Counted from the first letter of the stretch, positions 1 to 6,700 are shown. The stretch: 11,062 bases of DNA from JACDAF01 sp036276035 (GCA_036276035.1 DASUCM010000151.1:1-11062), one strand, 5' to 3'. The notes: a model not told the origin generated them from the sequence alone. Translations and numbers: made by a program.

Positions 1-1089
1 CTTGTACAGGCGCGTCTCGCGGAACTTCCGCTCGATGTCGTACTCGGTCGCGAAGCCGAAGCCGCCGTGCGTGTCGAGGCAGACGTTCGCGGCCTCCCAC
101 GAGGCCTCCGACGCGAGCAGCTTCGCCATGTTCGCCTCGGGGCCGCAGGGCCTCCCGGCGTCGAAGAGCCGCGCCGCCTTCCAGCGCATGAGATCCGCCG
201 CCTCGGTGTTCGCGTGCGCGCGCGCGAGCGGCAGCGCCACACCCTGGTTCTGCCCGATCGGACGGCCGAAGACGACGCGCTCCTTCGCGTACTGCGCGGC
301 ACGCTGAATGAACCAGCGCGCGTCGCCGATGCACTCGGCCGCGATGAGGATCCGCTCCGCGTTCCAGCCGTCGATGATGTAGCGGAAGCCCTGCCCCTCC
401 TCGCCGATGAGATCCTCCGCCGGGATCTCGAGATCCCTGATGAAGAGCTCGTTCGTGTTGTGGTTGATCATCGTCTCGATCGGCCGCGCCTCGATCGCTT
501 TGCCCGCGGCCTTGATGTCGACGAGGAACACCGAGAGCCCGCGCGTCTTGTCCTCGAGCCGCTCGTAGGGCGTCGTGCGCGCGAGCAGAAGCATCAGGTC
601 GGACTGGAGGTAGCGGCTCGTCCAGATCTTCTGCCCGTTCACGACGTAGCGATCGCGCAGACGCACCGCCGTGGTCTGGATGCGTGTCGTCTCGCTGCCG
701 GCGGTCGGCTCGGTCACGCCGAACGCCTGAAGGCGCAGCTCGCCCGATGCGATGCGCGGCAGGTAGCGCGCCTTCTGCTCGGCCGAGCCGTGCTTCAGCA
801 GCGTGCCCATCACGTACATCTGCGCGTGGCAGGCCGCGGCGTTCCCGCCGTGGCGCTGGATCTCCTCGAGGATGACGCTCGCCTCGGCGATGCCGAGCCC
901 GCTGCCGCCGAGCTCCTCGGGAATGAGCGCGGCGAGCCAGCCTGCCTTCGTGAGCGCGTCGACGAACTCGGTCGGGTACCCGCGCGTGCGATCGAGCTCC
1001 CGCCAGTAGGGGCCGTCGAACCGCGCGCAGATCTCGCCCACCGCCGAGCGGATCTCGGGATAGCCGGTGTCGTCGCCCGTCGCGCTCAC
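1..1089 (-). CDS. Acyl-CoA dehydrogenase, C-terminus cut by window edge
   Basis: Flavoenzyme that would oxidise an acyl-CoA thioester to the 2,3-enoyl-CoA in fatty-acid or related acid breakdown. 363 residues are visible. The fold reads in order: an N-terminal helical domain (about 1-118), a middle beta domain with the FAD-contacting motif QAFGVTEPTAGSE (121-133) and VVNGQKIWTS (149-158), and a C-terminal helical domain with RVVFGRPIGQNQ (271-282) and the conserved DTHGGFGFATEYDIERKFRE (339-358). The sequence leaves the window at RLYK, just before the segment that carries the catalytic Glu in many family members, so that residue and the substrate class cannot be judged. The GTG start gives MSATGDDTGYPEIRSAV; it has no clear Shine-Dalgarno site, and another nearby GTG (minus strand, 1109) runs into a stop. 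It is divergent from the aldolase gene, with 38 bases between starts. Family assignment is firm; the substrate is unknown. Confidence 0.93.
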   Translation of the reverse strand, partial: MSATGDDTGYPEIRSAVGEICARFDGPYWRELDRTRGYPTEFVDALTKAGWLAALIPEELGGSGLGIAEASVILEEIQRHGGNAAACHAQMYVMGTLLKHGSAEQKARYLPRIASGELRLQAFGVTEPTAGSETTRIQTTAVRLRDRYVVNGQKIWTSRYLQSDLMLLLARTTPYERLEDKTRGLSVFLVDIKAAGKAIEARPIETMINHNTNELFIRDLEIPAEDLIGEEGQGFRYIIDGWNAERILIAAECIGDARWFIQRAAQYAKERVVFGRPIGQNQGVALPLARAHANTEAADLMRWKAARLFDAGRPCGPEANMAKLLASEASWEAANVCLDTHGGFGFATEYDIERKFRETRLYK

Positions 1090-1114
1090 CGAGCCGAATG
1101 ATGCGTCACCCCAG

Positions 1115-1120
1115 TACCAT
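1115..1120 (+). promoter_or_regulatory. Possible -10 element for a leaderless aldolase transcript
   Basis: TACCAT fits the TANNNT -10 consensus and ends exactly 7 bases before the ATG at 1128, which itself has no Shine-Dalgarno site. A transcript starting at the ATG would be leaderless. No convincing -35 is visible. The hexamer is short and could be chance, but it is one of few AT-containing words in this GC-rich stretch. Confidence 0.3.
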
Positions 1121-1127
1121 CGACCGC

Positions 1128-1772
1128 ATGGCACTCGCCCGGCCGCTGGTCACGCGCCGCGAGCTCCTGCGCATCTTCGGCGAGGACCGCCTCGTTGCCG
1201 TCATCCGCACGCCGACCGCGGCGGAGGCCGAGCGCGCCGCGCTCGCGATGGCGGAAGGCGGGGTCCGCCTCATCGAGATCACGCTCACGGTCCCCGACGC
1301 GTTCGAGCTCATCCGGAAGCTCGCCGCGGACGGCGCGCTCGCCGAGCGGGGTGTCGTCATCGGCGCGGGCACCGTGCTCTCGGGCACCCAGGCGGAGGAC
1401 GCGCTCCTCGCGGGCGCGCGCTTCCTGGTGAGCCCATGCCTGGTACCGGACATGATCGCCGCGTGCCGCGCGCGCGACGCGATGTCCATGCCGGGCACGC
1501 TGACGCCGACGGAGATGCTGCAGGCCGCCGACCTCGGCGCGGACTTCATCAAGATCTACCCGCTCGCGACGATCGGCGGCCCCGACTTCGTCACGAACGT
1601 CCGGCGCGCGCTCACGCAGCTGCCGCTCGTCGCGACCGGCAACATCGCGTACGAGGAGATCCCGGCGTACCTCAAGGCCGGCGTCGTCGGCTTCGGGATC
1701 GGCGCGCCGCTCCTCGCCGGCGGCGCCGACGGCGCGCGCCGGTTCCTCGCCGCCACGCGCCGCCCGGACTAG
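1128..1772 (+). CDS. eda: KDPG-aldolase-family (Eda-like) class I aldolase with altered phosphate site
   Basis: Class I aldolase of the 2-dehydro-3-deoxy-phosphogluconate / 4-hydroxy-2-oxoglutarate family, cleaving a 2-keto-3-deoxy sugar acid to pyruvate and an aldehyde in the cytoplasm. At 214 residues it has the usual family length. Visible motifs: the catalytic base Glu50 in GGVRLIEITLTVPDA (44-58), GAGTVLS (79-85), FLVSPCL (99-105), MPGTLTPTEM (121-130) and the Schiff-base Lys142 in DFIKIYP (139-145). The EITLTVPDA form resembles the Thermotoga-type enzyme more than that of E. coli, as I recall those sequences. Two phosphate-contact spots differ from the family: the usual T-G-G is T170-G171-N172, and the usual Ser near the C-terminus is Ala193 in GIGAPLL. 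An unphosphorylated substrate is therefore possible. The ATG at 1128 is preferred over the in-frame ATGs at 1098/1101 because it starts the typical MALARPL-like end and has a TANNNT 7 bases upstream. It lies 34 bases before the GH15 gene, likely in one operon. The family is sure; the exact substrate is not. Confidence 0.9.
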   Translation: MALARPLVTRRELLRIFGEDRLVAVIRTPTAAEAERAALAMAEGGVRLIEITLTVPDAFELIRKLAADGALAERGVVIGAGTVLSGTQAEDALLAGARFLVSPCLVPDMIAACRARDAMSMPGTLTPTEMLQAADLGADFIKIYPLATIGGPDFVTNVRRALTQLPLVATGNIAYEEIPAYLKAGVVGFGIGAPLLAGGADGARRFLAATRRPD

Positions 1773-1806
1773 TGGCGCCGGCGGCTTCCGGCCCGGGACG
1801 CTAGGC

Positions 1807-3825
1807 GTGCCGCGCGATCTCCCGCTCGGCAACGGCACGCTCCTCGTCACCTTCGACTCGCTGTACCAGCTGCGCGACGTGTACTTCCCCTTCGTCGGCC
1901 AGGAGGACCACACGCTCGGGGGGCCCTGCCGCTTCGGGGTGTGGGCCGACGGCAGGTTCAGCTGGACCGCGGACGCGGGCTGGCAGCGCTCGATCAGGTA
2001 CCTCTCCGAGACGCTCGTCGGGGACACGACCCTCGAGCACGCCGAGCTCGGCGTGCGCCTGCGCTGCCGCGACGCCGTCGACTTCGACCGCAACGTGTAC
2101 CTCCGCGAGGTCACCGTCGAGGACCTCATCGGCCGCGATCGCAGCGTCCGGCTCTTCTTCCACTTCGACGCGCGCCTGTACGGCAACGAGTTCGGCGACT
2201 CGGCGTACTACGACCCCCGCACCCGCGGCGTCGTCCACTACAAGGCGAAGCGGTACCTCCTCCTCTCGGGGATGAAGGAGGGCGGCCCGACGGGCCTCGC
2301 CTCGTACGCGATCGGCCAGAAGGGCACCCAGGGCCGCGAGGGCACGTGGCGCGACGCGGAGGACGGCGAGCTCTCGCGCAATCCGGTCGCGCAGGGGACG
2401 ATCGACAGCGTCGTGCGGCTTGACGTGGCGGTGCGCGCCGGTACGCCCGCGGTCGCCACGTTCTGGCTCGCCGCGGGCGAGTCGTACGAAGAGGTGCGGG
2501 AGATCGACAAGCTCGTGCGCGAGCGCGGGCCCCGCTCGTTCCTCACGCGGACCGAGGACTACTGGCGCCTCTGGGCGAACAAGGACCAGCGACACGTCGC
2601 CGAGAACCTTCCCGGCGAGATCTGCGAGCTGTACAAGCGGTCGGCGCTCATCATCCGGACGCAGATCGACGACCGCGGCGCGATCATCGCGGCGAACGAC
2701 ACCGACGTCCTGCGATTCAACCGCGATACGTACTCGTACCTCTGGCCGCGCGACGGCGCGCTCGTCGCCGCCGCGATGGACCAGGCCGGCTTCATCGAGG
2801 TCCCGCGGCGGTTCCTCGCGCTCTGCGGCGAGCTCATCGCGAAGGAGGGCTACCTCCTTCACAAGTACAACCCCGACGGTTCGCTCGGCTCCTCGTGGCA
2901 CGCCTGGTCGACGCCTGCCGGCACCCTCGAGCTGCCGATCCAGGAGGACGAGACCGGCCTGCCGCTCTGGGCGCTGTGGCGCCACTACGACCACCTGCGC
3001 GACCTCGAGTTCGTGCGGCCGCTCTACCGCAAGCTCGTGCGCAGCGCGGCGGACTTCATGGTGTCGTTCCGCGAGCCGCACACGAAGCTCCCCGCGCCCT
3101 CGTTCGACCTCTGGGAGGAGCGCCGCGGGATCCACGCCTTCACGACCGCCGCGGTCTGGGCGGGTCTCGTCGCGGCGCGGAACTTCGCGTCGGCGTTCGG
3201 GCAGCAGTCGCACGCGAAGCGCTACGGCGACGCGGCGGCCGAGATCAAGGCGGCCGCCCTCGAGCACCTGTACGACCCCGAGCGTGGCCGCTTCGTGCGC
3301 ACGGTCAGCGTGCTCGACGACGGGACGATCATCCGCGACGCGACGCTCGACATCTCGCTCGCCGGCCTCTGGCTCTTCGGCCTCGTCGAGGCCGACGACC
3401 CGCGGATGATCGCGACGATGCGCGCGATCGAGGAGCGCCTGTGGGTGCGCACGGCGATCGGCGGCCTCGCGCGCTACGAGAACGACTACTACATGCAGGT
3501 CTCGCACGACATCGCGAACGTGCCGGGCAACCCGTGGTTCATCGGCACGCTCTGGCTCGCGGAGCACTACGTCGAGCTCGCGCGGAGCCCGAAGGATCTC
3601 GCACGCCCGCTCGAGCTCCTGCGCTGGTGCGTCTCGAAGGCGCTCCCCTCGGGCGTGCTCCCCGAGCAGGTCGACCCCTACACGGGCGACCCCCTCTCCG
3701 TATCGCCGCTCACCTGGTCGCACGCGGCGTTCGTCGACGCGGTCCAGCGTTACGCGCGCAAGGCCGAGTCGATGGACGAGGCCGCGCGCGCCCGCTTCGC
3801 GCGCGCCGGGGAGCTCGTCCGGTGA
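1807..3825 (+). CDS. Glycoside hydrolase family 15 enzyme (glucoamylase/trehalase-like), cytoplasmic
   Basis: Inverting exo-acting glycosidase that releases glucose from the end of an alpha-glucan, malto- or isomalto-oligosaccharide, or from trehalose; sequence alone does not decide which. It has 672 residues, normal for prokaryotic GH15. The N-terminal MPRDLPLGNG and RDVYFPFVGQEDH (23-35) mark the beta-sandwich domain that precedes the (alpha/alpha)6 barrel in bacterial and archaeal members. The barrel carries YLWPRDGALVA (311-321), the general-acid region DLWEERRG (434-441; Glu437 or Glu438) and the likely base Glu620 in VLPEQVDPYTG (617-627). VPGNPWFIGTLWLAEHY (572-588) is also typical. 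No signal peptide or membrane segment is present, so it should act inside the cell on imported or stored sugar. The GTG start matches the family's N-terminus; its Shine-Dalgarno site is poor. Its stop overlaps the GTG of the following lipoprotein gene, suggesting translational coupling. Family very sure; substrate open. Confidence 0.93.
   Translation: MPRDLPLGNGTLLVTFDSLYQLRDVYFPFVGQEDHTLGGPCRFGVWADGRFSWTADAGWQRSIRYLSETLVGDTTLEHAELGVRLRCRDAVDFDRNVYLREVTVEDLIGRDRSVRLFFHFDARLYGNEFGDSAYYDPRTRGVVHYKAKRYLLLSGMKEGGPTGLASYAIGQKGTQGREGTWRDAEDGELSRNPVAQGTIDSVVRLDVAVRAGTPAVATFWLAAGESYEEVREIDKLVRERGPRSFLTRTEDYWRLWANKDQRHVAENLPGEICELYKRSALIIRTQIDDRGAIIAANDTDVLRFNRDTYSYLWPRDGALVAAAMDQAGFIEVPRRFLALCGELIAKEGYLLHKYNPDGSLGSSWHAWSTPAGTLELPIQEDETGLPLWALWRHYDHLRDLEFVRPLYRKLVRSAADFMVSFREPHTKLPAPSFDLWEERRGIHAFTTAAVWAGLVAARNFASAFGQQSHAKRYGDAAAEIKAAALEHLYDPERGRFVRTVSVLDDGTIIRDATLDISLAGLWLFGLVEADDPRMIATMRAIEERLWVRTAIGGLARYENDYYMQVSHDIANVPGNPWFIGTLWLAEHYVELARSPKDLARPLELLRWCVSKALPSGVLPEQVDPYTGDPLSVSPLTWSHAAFVDAVQRYARKAESMDEAARARFARAGELVR
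3808..3813 (+). promoter_or_regulatory. Ribosome binding site for the PD40 lipoprotein gene
   Basis: GGGGAG lies inside the last codons of the GH15 gene, 8 bases before the GTG at 3822. It supports that GTG as the true start, in addition to the stop/start overlap. Confidence 0.6.
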
Positions 3826-4784
3826 GACCCGCGGCCCTGCTCCTCGCCGCCGCCGTCGCGCTCTCGTGCACGGCGCCGGAGGTGAAGGTCGCGCCCGGGG
3901 TCGGCACGACCGCCACGTTCCTCCTCGCGAACCCGTCGGGCATCGTCGGGCTCGACGCGCAGTGCCGGCCGCTCGGCAGGGTCGTGAAGCTGCCGGACCA
4001 GAGCGCGCCCGCGACGCCGTCGCTCCACCCGGACGGGCGGTCGGTCGTCTTCGCGCTCACGCAGGTGCCCGACCCCAAGACCGGCTTCGGCTCCGACATC
4101 TTCACGGTGGGCCTCGACGGCACGGGGCTGCGCGTGCTCGTGCCGCACGAGGCGGAGAACGTCTTTTACGCGAACCCGAAGTACGACCCCACCGGCACGG
4201 TCCTGTACTTCCACCGCCGCGCGGCGCTCATCGTGAACGGCCAGTACCAGGGCAACGAGGACACCATCGAGCGGCTCGACCTGAAGACCGGCAAGCGCGA
4301 CCGGCTGCTCAGGGACGCCGCCGATCCCGCGATCTCACCGGATGGCCGGACCCTCGTGTTCGTCCGCGTGGTGAACGGGCAGATCGAGAACTTCTGGACC
4401 GCGAACGCGGACGGCACGGGCGCGCGGCCGTTCTTCCGGACGAAGGACACCTTCTGGTACATCCAGGCGCCGCGGTTCTCACCGTCGGGCAGCGAGATCG
4501 TCTTCTCCGCGGCGGGCCACTCCACCTCGCATGCGAGCGCGGGCGGGCGCCTCGCCCACCTCGGCGTGCCATCGGAGCTGTACCTCGCGCCCGCGGACGG
4601 GACCGGGCTCCGCTCGATCGGGCAGACGGGCGACGACGTCGTCCCGGCCTGGTCGCCGGACGGGACGCGGATCGCCTACGTCGGCACCGGCGCCTTCTTC
4701 ACGGTCACCGTCGCGACGCAGGAGAGCCAGACCTGCGCGCAGGGCCAGGACTTCTTCTTCGGCGACCTGCTCTGGCTGCGCTAG
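3822..4784 (+). CDS. Putative lipoprotein with PD40/TolB-like beta-propeller repeats
   Basis: 320 residues. The N-terminus is a lipoprotein-type signal: MRP, a hydrophobic run AALLLAAAVALS (4-15), then Cys16 followed by TAPE. The -3 residue is Ala rather than Leu, so the lipobox is imperfect but plausible. The rest is a series of propeller blades with the PD40 core (xSPDGxxLxF): SLHPDGRSVVFA (67-78), KYDPTGTVLYF (120-130), AISPDGRTLVFV (170-181), RFSPSGSEIVFS (218-229) and AWSPDGTRIAYV (276-287). The DGTG turns between blades (99-102, 197-200, 259-262) are typical of TolB/DPP-like propellers. The protein is probably tethered outside the cytoplasmic membrane, where propellers of this kind bind proteins or glycans; no catalytic motif is visible. 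The GTG start overlaps the GH15 stop (GTGA, 3822-3825) and has GGGGAG 8 bases upstream. Coupling to a cytoplasmic glycosidase hints at a shared sugar-related role, which is inference only. Confidence 0.82.
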   Translation: MRPAALLLAAAVALSCTAPEVKVAPGVGTTATFLLANPSGIVGLDAQCRPLGRVVKLPDQSAPATPSLHPDGRSVVFALTQVPDPKTGFGSDIFTVGLDGTGLRVLVPHEAENVFYANPKYDPTGTVLYFHRRAALIVNGQYQGNEDTIERLDLKTGKRDRLLRDAADPAISPDGRTLVFVRVVNGQIENFWTANADGTGARPFFRTKDTFWYIQAPRFSPSGSEIVFSAAGHSTSHASAGGRLAHLGVPSELYLAPADGTGLRSIGQTGDDVVPAWSPDGTRIAYVGTGAFFTVTVATQESQTCAQGQDFFFGDLLWLR

Positions 4785-4794
4785 AGCGCCGAGG

Positions 4795-4971
4795 CTAGGC
4801 CGCGGGCTGCGGCGGCGGCGGTGCTGGTGGTGGTGGTGTGCGTTCCTCGCGGTAGCAGGACGCGCAGAGGGGGCGGCCGTCCTTCATGACGATGTGCGCC
4901 GCCTTCCCGCACTTCGCGCACGGCTGGGAGACCTCGACGATGACGTCGCCCTCACCGACCTTGCCCGACAT
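4795..4971 (-). CDS. Small zinc-ribbon protein with proline-rich tail, function unknown
   Basis: A 58-residue protein. Two CxxC pairs, Cys18/Cys21 in PCAKCG and Cys36/Cys39 in LCASCY, are 14 residues apart, as in a treble-clef/zinc-ribbon knuckle binding one Zn. VMKDGRPLC between them is typical of small cytoplasmic zinc-ribbon proteins. The C-terminal tail from residue 46 is almost all Pro (PPPPAPPPPQPAA) and comes from runs of identical codons. The ATG at 4971 has no Shine-Dalgarno site but has a TANNNT hexamer 8 bases upstream, so it may be read from its own leaderless transcript rather than only from the upstream operon. It lies 53 bases after the DinB-like gene and is convergent with the lipoprotein gene, with a 10-base gap. 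The cysteine spacing makes it very likely real, but I do not recognise a named family. A role in nucleic-acid or protein binding is a guess. Confidence 0.72.
   Translation of the reverse strand: MSGKVGEGDVIVEVSQPCAKCGKAAHIVMKDGRPLCASCYREERTPPPPAPPPPQPAA
4810..4836 (-). repeat. Homocodon run (CCA x4, GCA, CCG x4) encoding a Pro tail
   Basis: On the coding (minus) strand the zinc-ribbon gene ends with four CCA codons, one GCA, then four CCG codons. This is a 27-base trinucleotide-repeat tract. Gain or loss of a unit would keep the reading frame and only change tail length. Confidence 0.85.
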
Positions 4972-4979
4972 TGCACGGG

Positions 4980-4985
4980 AGTTTA
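4980..4985 (-). promoter_or_regulatory. Possible -10 element for a leaderless zinc-ribbon transcript
   Basis: TAAACT on the minus strand fits TANNNT and ends 8 bases before the ATG of the zinc-ribbon gene, which lacks a Shine-Dalgarno site. The patch is noticeably AT-richer than its surroundings. No good -35 hexamer is seen at 16-18 bases spacing. Confidence 0.33.
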
Positions 4986-5024
4986 GCCACGGCGCAATAG
5001 AGAGCGGTCGCTCGGTCCCTCGCT

Positions 5025-5552
5025 CTACTCGCCGACGAACCCCTGGCTCCCGCCCATATGCGGGTACACGCGCTCCTGCGTCACCGCCATGAGCTGCCGC
5101 GCGTGGTTGCGGTCGTGGTGGACCCACTCGTGGATGAGGTCGTTCACCGTGAGCCGTCCGACCTTCGAGTGGGTGCCCCAGCGCGCGAGCTGCTCGGGAC
5201 GGAGCGAGCGCAGGAGCGCCGCGCTCTCCCTGCGCAGGGCCTCGAGCTCGTCCGCGAGCGCCTTCGGATCGCGCCGGCAGTCCTGACGCTCGCGCTCGAC
5301 CGCGTCCTGGTCCCAGCCGAGCTCGTCCGGGCCGTCGCTCTCGAGGAACCGCCGGATCCGCCCGGCGAAGCCGCGGCGCTCCGCCTCGATGAGGTGGCCC
5401 GCGACCTCCTTCGCGCACCACTCGCCCGGCGCGGGATGGAAGGCCGCGTCGTCACCGAGCGCGCGCAGCTCGGCGACGACGAACGCGCCCGACGCCTCGA
5501 TGAGGCGCGCGACGTCATCCGGTGTCAGATCCCTCGTGTCCGCCGCGCTCAT
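5025..5552 (-). CDS. DinB-like (DinB/YfiT superfamily) four-helix metal-binding protein
   Basis: A 175-residue protein of the DinB/YfiT-like putative metalloenzyme superfamily. These four-helix bundles bind one divalent metal through three His, and some members are thiol-dependent transferases or isomerases. The likely ligands are His53 in KEVAGHLIEAE (48-58) and His146 and His150 in the HxxxH motif of HEWVHHDRNHARQL (141-154). The N-terminal DLTPDDVARLI and the AFHPAPGEWCAKEV segment just before helix 2 are also typical. No membrane segment is present, so it should be cytosolic. The ATG start is backed by a strong Shine-Dalgarno site. It follows the adenosine deaminase gene by 23 bases on the same strand, so it is probably transcribed in the purine operon. 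Its substrate, and whether it has anything to do with purines, cannot be told from sequence. Confidence 0.82.
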   Translation of the reverse strand: MSAADTRDLTPDDVARLIEASGAFVVAELRALGDDAAFHPAPGEWCAKEVAGHLIEAERRGFAGRIRRFLESDGPDELGWDQDAVERERQDCRRDPKALADELEALRRESAALLRSLRPEQLARWGTHSKVGRLTVNDLIHEWVHHDRNHARQLMAVTQERVYPHMGGSQGFVGE

Positions 5553-5557
5553 CGGTG

Positions 5558-5566
5558 CCTCCCTCC
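5558..5566 (-). promoter_or_regulatory. Strong ribosome binding site for the DinB-like gene
   Basis: GGAGGGAGG on the minus strand, 5 bases before the ATG at 5552. It is the best Shine-Dalgarno sequence in the window. It falls at the one downstream junction where the genes do not overlap. Confidence 0.75.
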
Positions 5567-5575
5567 GCCCCGGCG

Positions 5576-6700
5576 TCAGGCCGAGGGCGGCAGCGCGTAC
5601 GCGAGCGACGGCTCGCCGCGGAGCGCTGCGAACCCGGGCTTGATGCGTCCGTAGATGATCGCGACGCGCTCGTCGTAACCGACGAACGCGCTCTTCATCG
5701 CGTTGATGGTGAGGCGCTCGACGTCGGCGAGCCCGAGCCCGAGGGTCGCCGAGAGGCGGCGGAACTCCTCGGAGAGCGTGACGCCGGACATGAGCCGGTT
5801 ATCGGTGTTCACGGTCACGCGGAAGTGCTGCGCGATGAAGTGGCGGATCGGGTGCTCCGCGAGCGAGGCGACCGCGCCGGTGTCCACGTTGCTGGACGGG
5901 CAGAGCTCGAGCGGGATGCGCTTGTCGCGCACGTACGAAGCGAGCGGTCCGAGCTTCACGACTTCTGAATGGGGCTCGTACGCGAGGGCCATGTCTTCGA
6001 TCAGGCGGACGCCGTGGCCGATGCGGTGCGCGCCGCAGTACTGGAGCGCCTGCCAGATGGAGGGCGGACCGAACGCCTCGCCCGCGTGGATCGTGATGGA
6101 GAAGTTCTCGCGCCGGCAGTACTGGAAGGCCTCGAGGTGCACCTTCGGCGGATGTCCGGCCTCCTCGCCCGCGATGTCGAACCCGACGACGCCGCGCTCG
6201 CGCCAGGCGACCGCGAGCTCGGCCATCTCGAGCGAGTCGGTGCGGTCGCGCATCGCGCAGACGATCTGCCGGAGCGTGATGCGATGCGCCTTCTCCGCCC
6301 GCTCGAACCCGCGCGAGACGGCGGCGACGACCGCCTCGAGCGTCATCCCGCGCGCCGTCGAGAACACGGGGGCATAGCGGACCTCCGCGTACACGACGCC
6401 GTCGCGCGCGAGGTCCTCACCGCATTCGTAGGCGACGCGCTCGATCGACTCCGGCGTCTGCATCACGGCGATCGTGTGCGCGAACCCGCGCAGGTAGAGC
6501 GGGAGCGAGCCGCTCGCGGCGCTCGCGTGGAACCAGCGCGCGAGGTCCTCCGGATCGGTCGTCGGCAGACCTGCGTAGCCGAGCTCGCGCGCGAGCTCGA
6601 CGATGGTCGCGGGTCGCAGACCGCCGTCGAGGTGATCGTGGAGCAGGACCTTCGGCGCGTTGCGCAGCGTCTCGAGGGGAAGCACTGGCGCCCGCGTCAC
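5576..6700 (-). CDS. add: Adenosine deaminase
   Basis: Zinc hydrolase that deaminates adenosine (and deoxyadenosine) to inosine in the cytosol, feeding purine salvage or breakdown. It has 374 residues, a normal length. All the hallmark motifs of the TIM-barrel family are present: LLHDHLDGGLRP (19-30) with Zn ligands His21 and His23, HAGE (205-208) with Zn ligand His205 and catalytic Glu208, RIGHGVRL (226-233) with catalytic His229, CPSSNV (267-272), and NTDN (298-301) with Zn ligand Asp300. The second acidic residue of the usual T-D-D is Asn301 here; from memory NTDNRLMS is normal in an actinobacterial-type subgroup, so I do not take it as loss of function. The GTG start overlaps the stop of the upstream gene (GTGA) and has AGGAG 7 bases before it. 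Association with xanthine dehydrogenase genes supports a purine role. Adenine deaminase or a related nucleoside deaminase is a less likely alternative. Confidence 0.92.
   Translation of the reverse strand: MTRAPVLPLETLRNAPKVLLHDHLDGGLRPATIVELARELGYAGLPTTDPEDLARWFHASAASGSLPLYLRGFAHTIAVMQTPESIERVAYECGEDLARDGVVYAEVRYAPVFSTARGMTLEAVVAAVSRGFERAEKAHRITLRQIVCAMRDRTDSLEMAELAVAWRERGVVGFDIAGEEAGHPPKVHLEAFQYCRRENFSITIHAGEAFGPPSIWQALQYCGAHRIGHGVRLIEDMALAYEPHSEVVKLGPLASYVRDKRIPLELCPSSNVDTGAVASLAEHPIRHFIAQHFRVTVNTDNRLMSGVTLSEEFRRLSATLGLGLADVERLTINAMKSAFVGYDERVAIIYGRIKPGFAALRGEPSLAYALPPSA

Noticed and set aside
67..1101. A 344-codon plus-strand open frame over the acyl-CoA dehydrogenase
   Set aside because: Antisense shadow of biased composition. 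The minus strand reads as a clear acyl-CoA dehydrogenase through the whole stretch.
1777..1792. Possible hairpin GCCGG / CCGGC between the aldolase and GH15 genes
   Set aside because: Only a 5-bp stem with no T-run, in a GC-rich gap of 34 bases between co-directional genes. Such stems arise by chance here, and termination between the two genes is not supported.
1801..3723. A 640-codon open frame on the minus strand, antisense to GH15
   Set aside because: Shadow of the GH15 gene: Arg/Val/Glu-rich with no recognisable domain, while the plus frame carries the GH15 signatures.
5001..5026. Possible terminator hairpin AGAGCG / CGCTCT just after the DinB-like stop
   Set aside because: A 6-bp stem with a 14-base loop and no U-tract, overlapping the stop codon. 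Too weak to call, although it lies where a transcript end before the zinc-ribbon gene might be.
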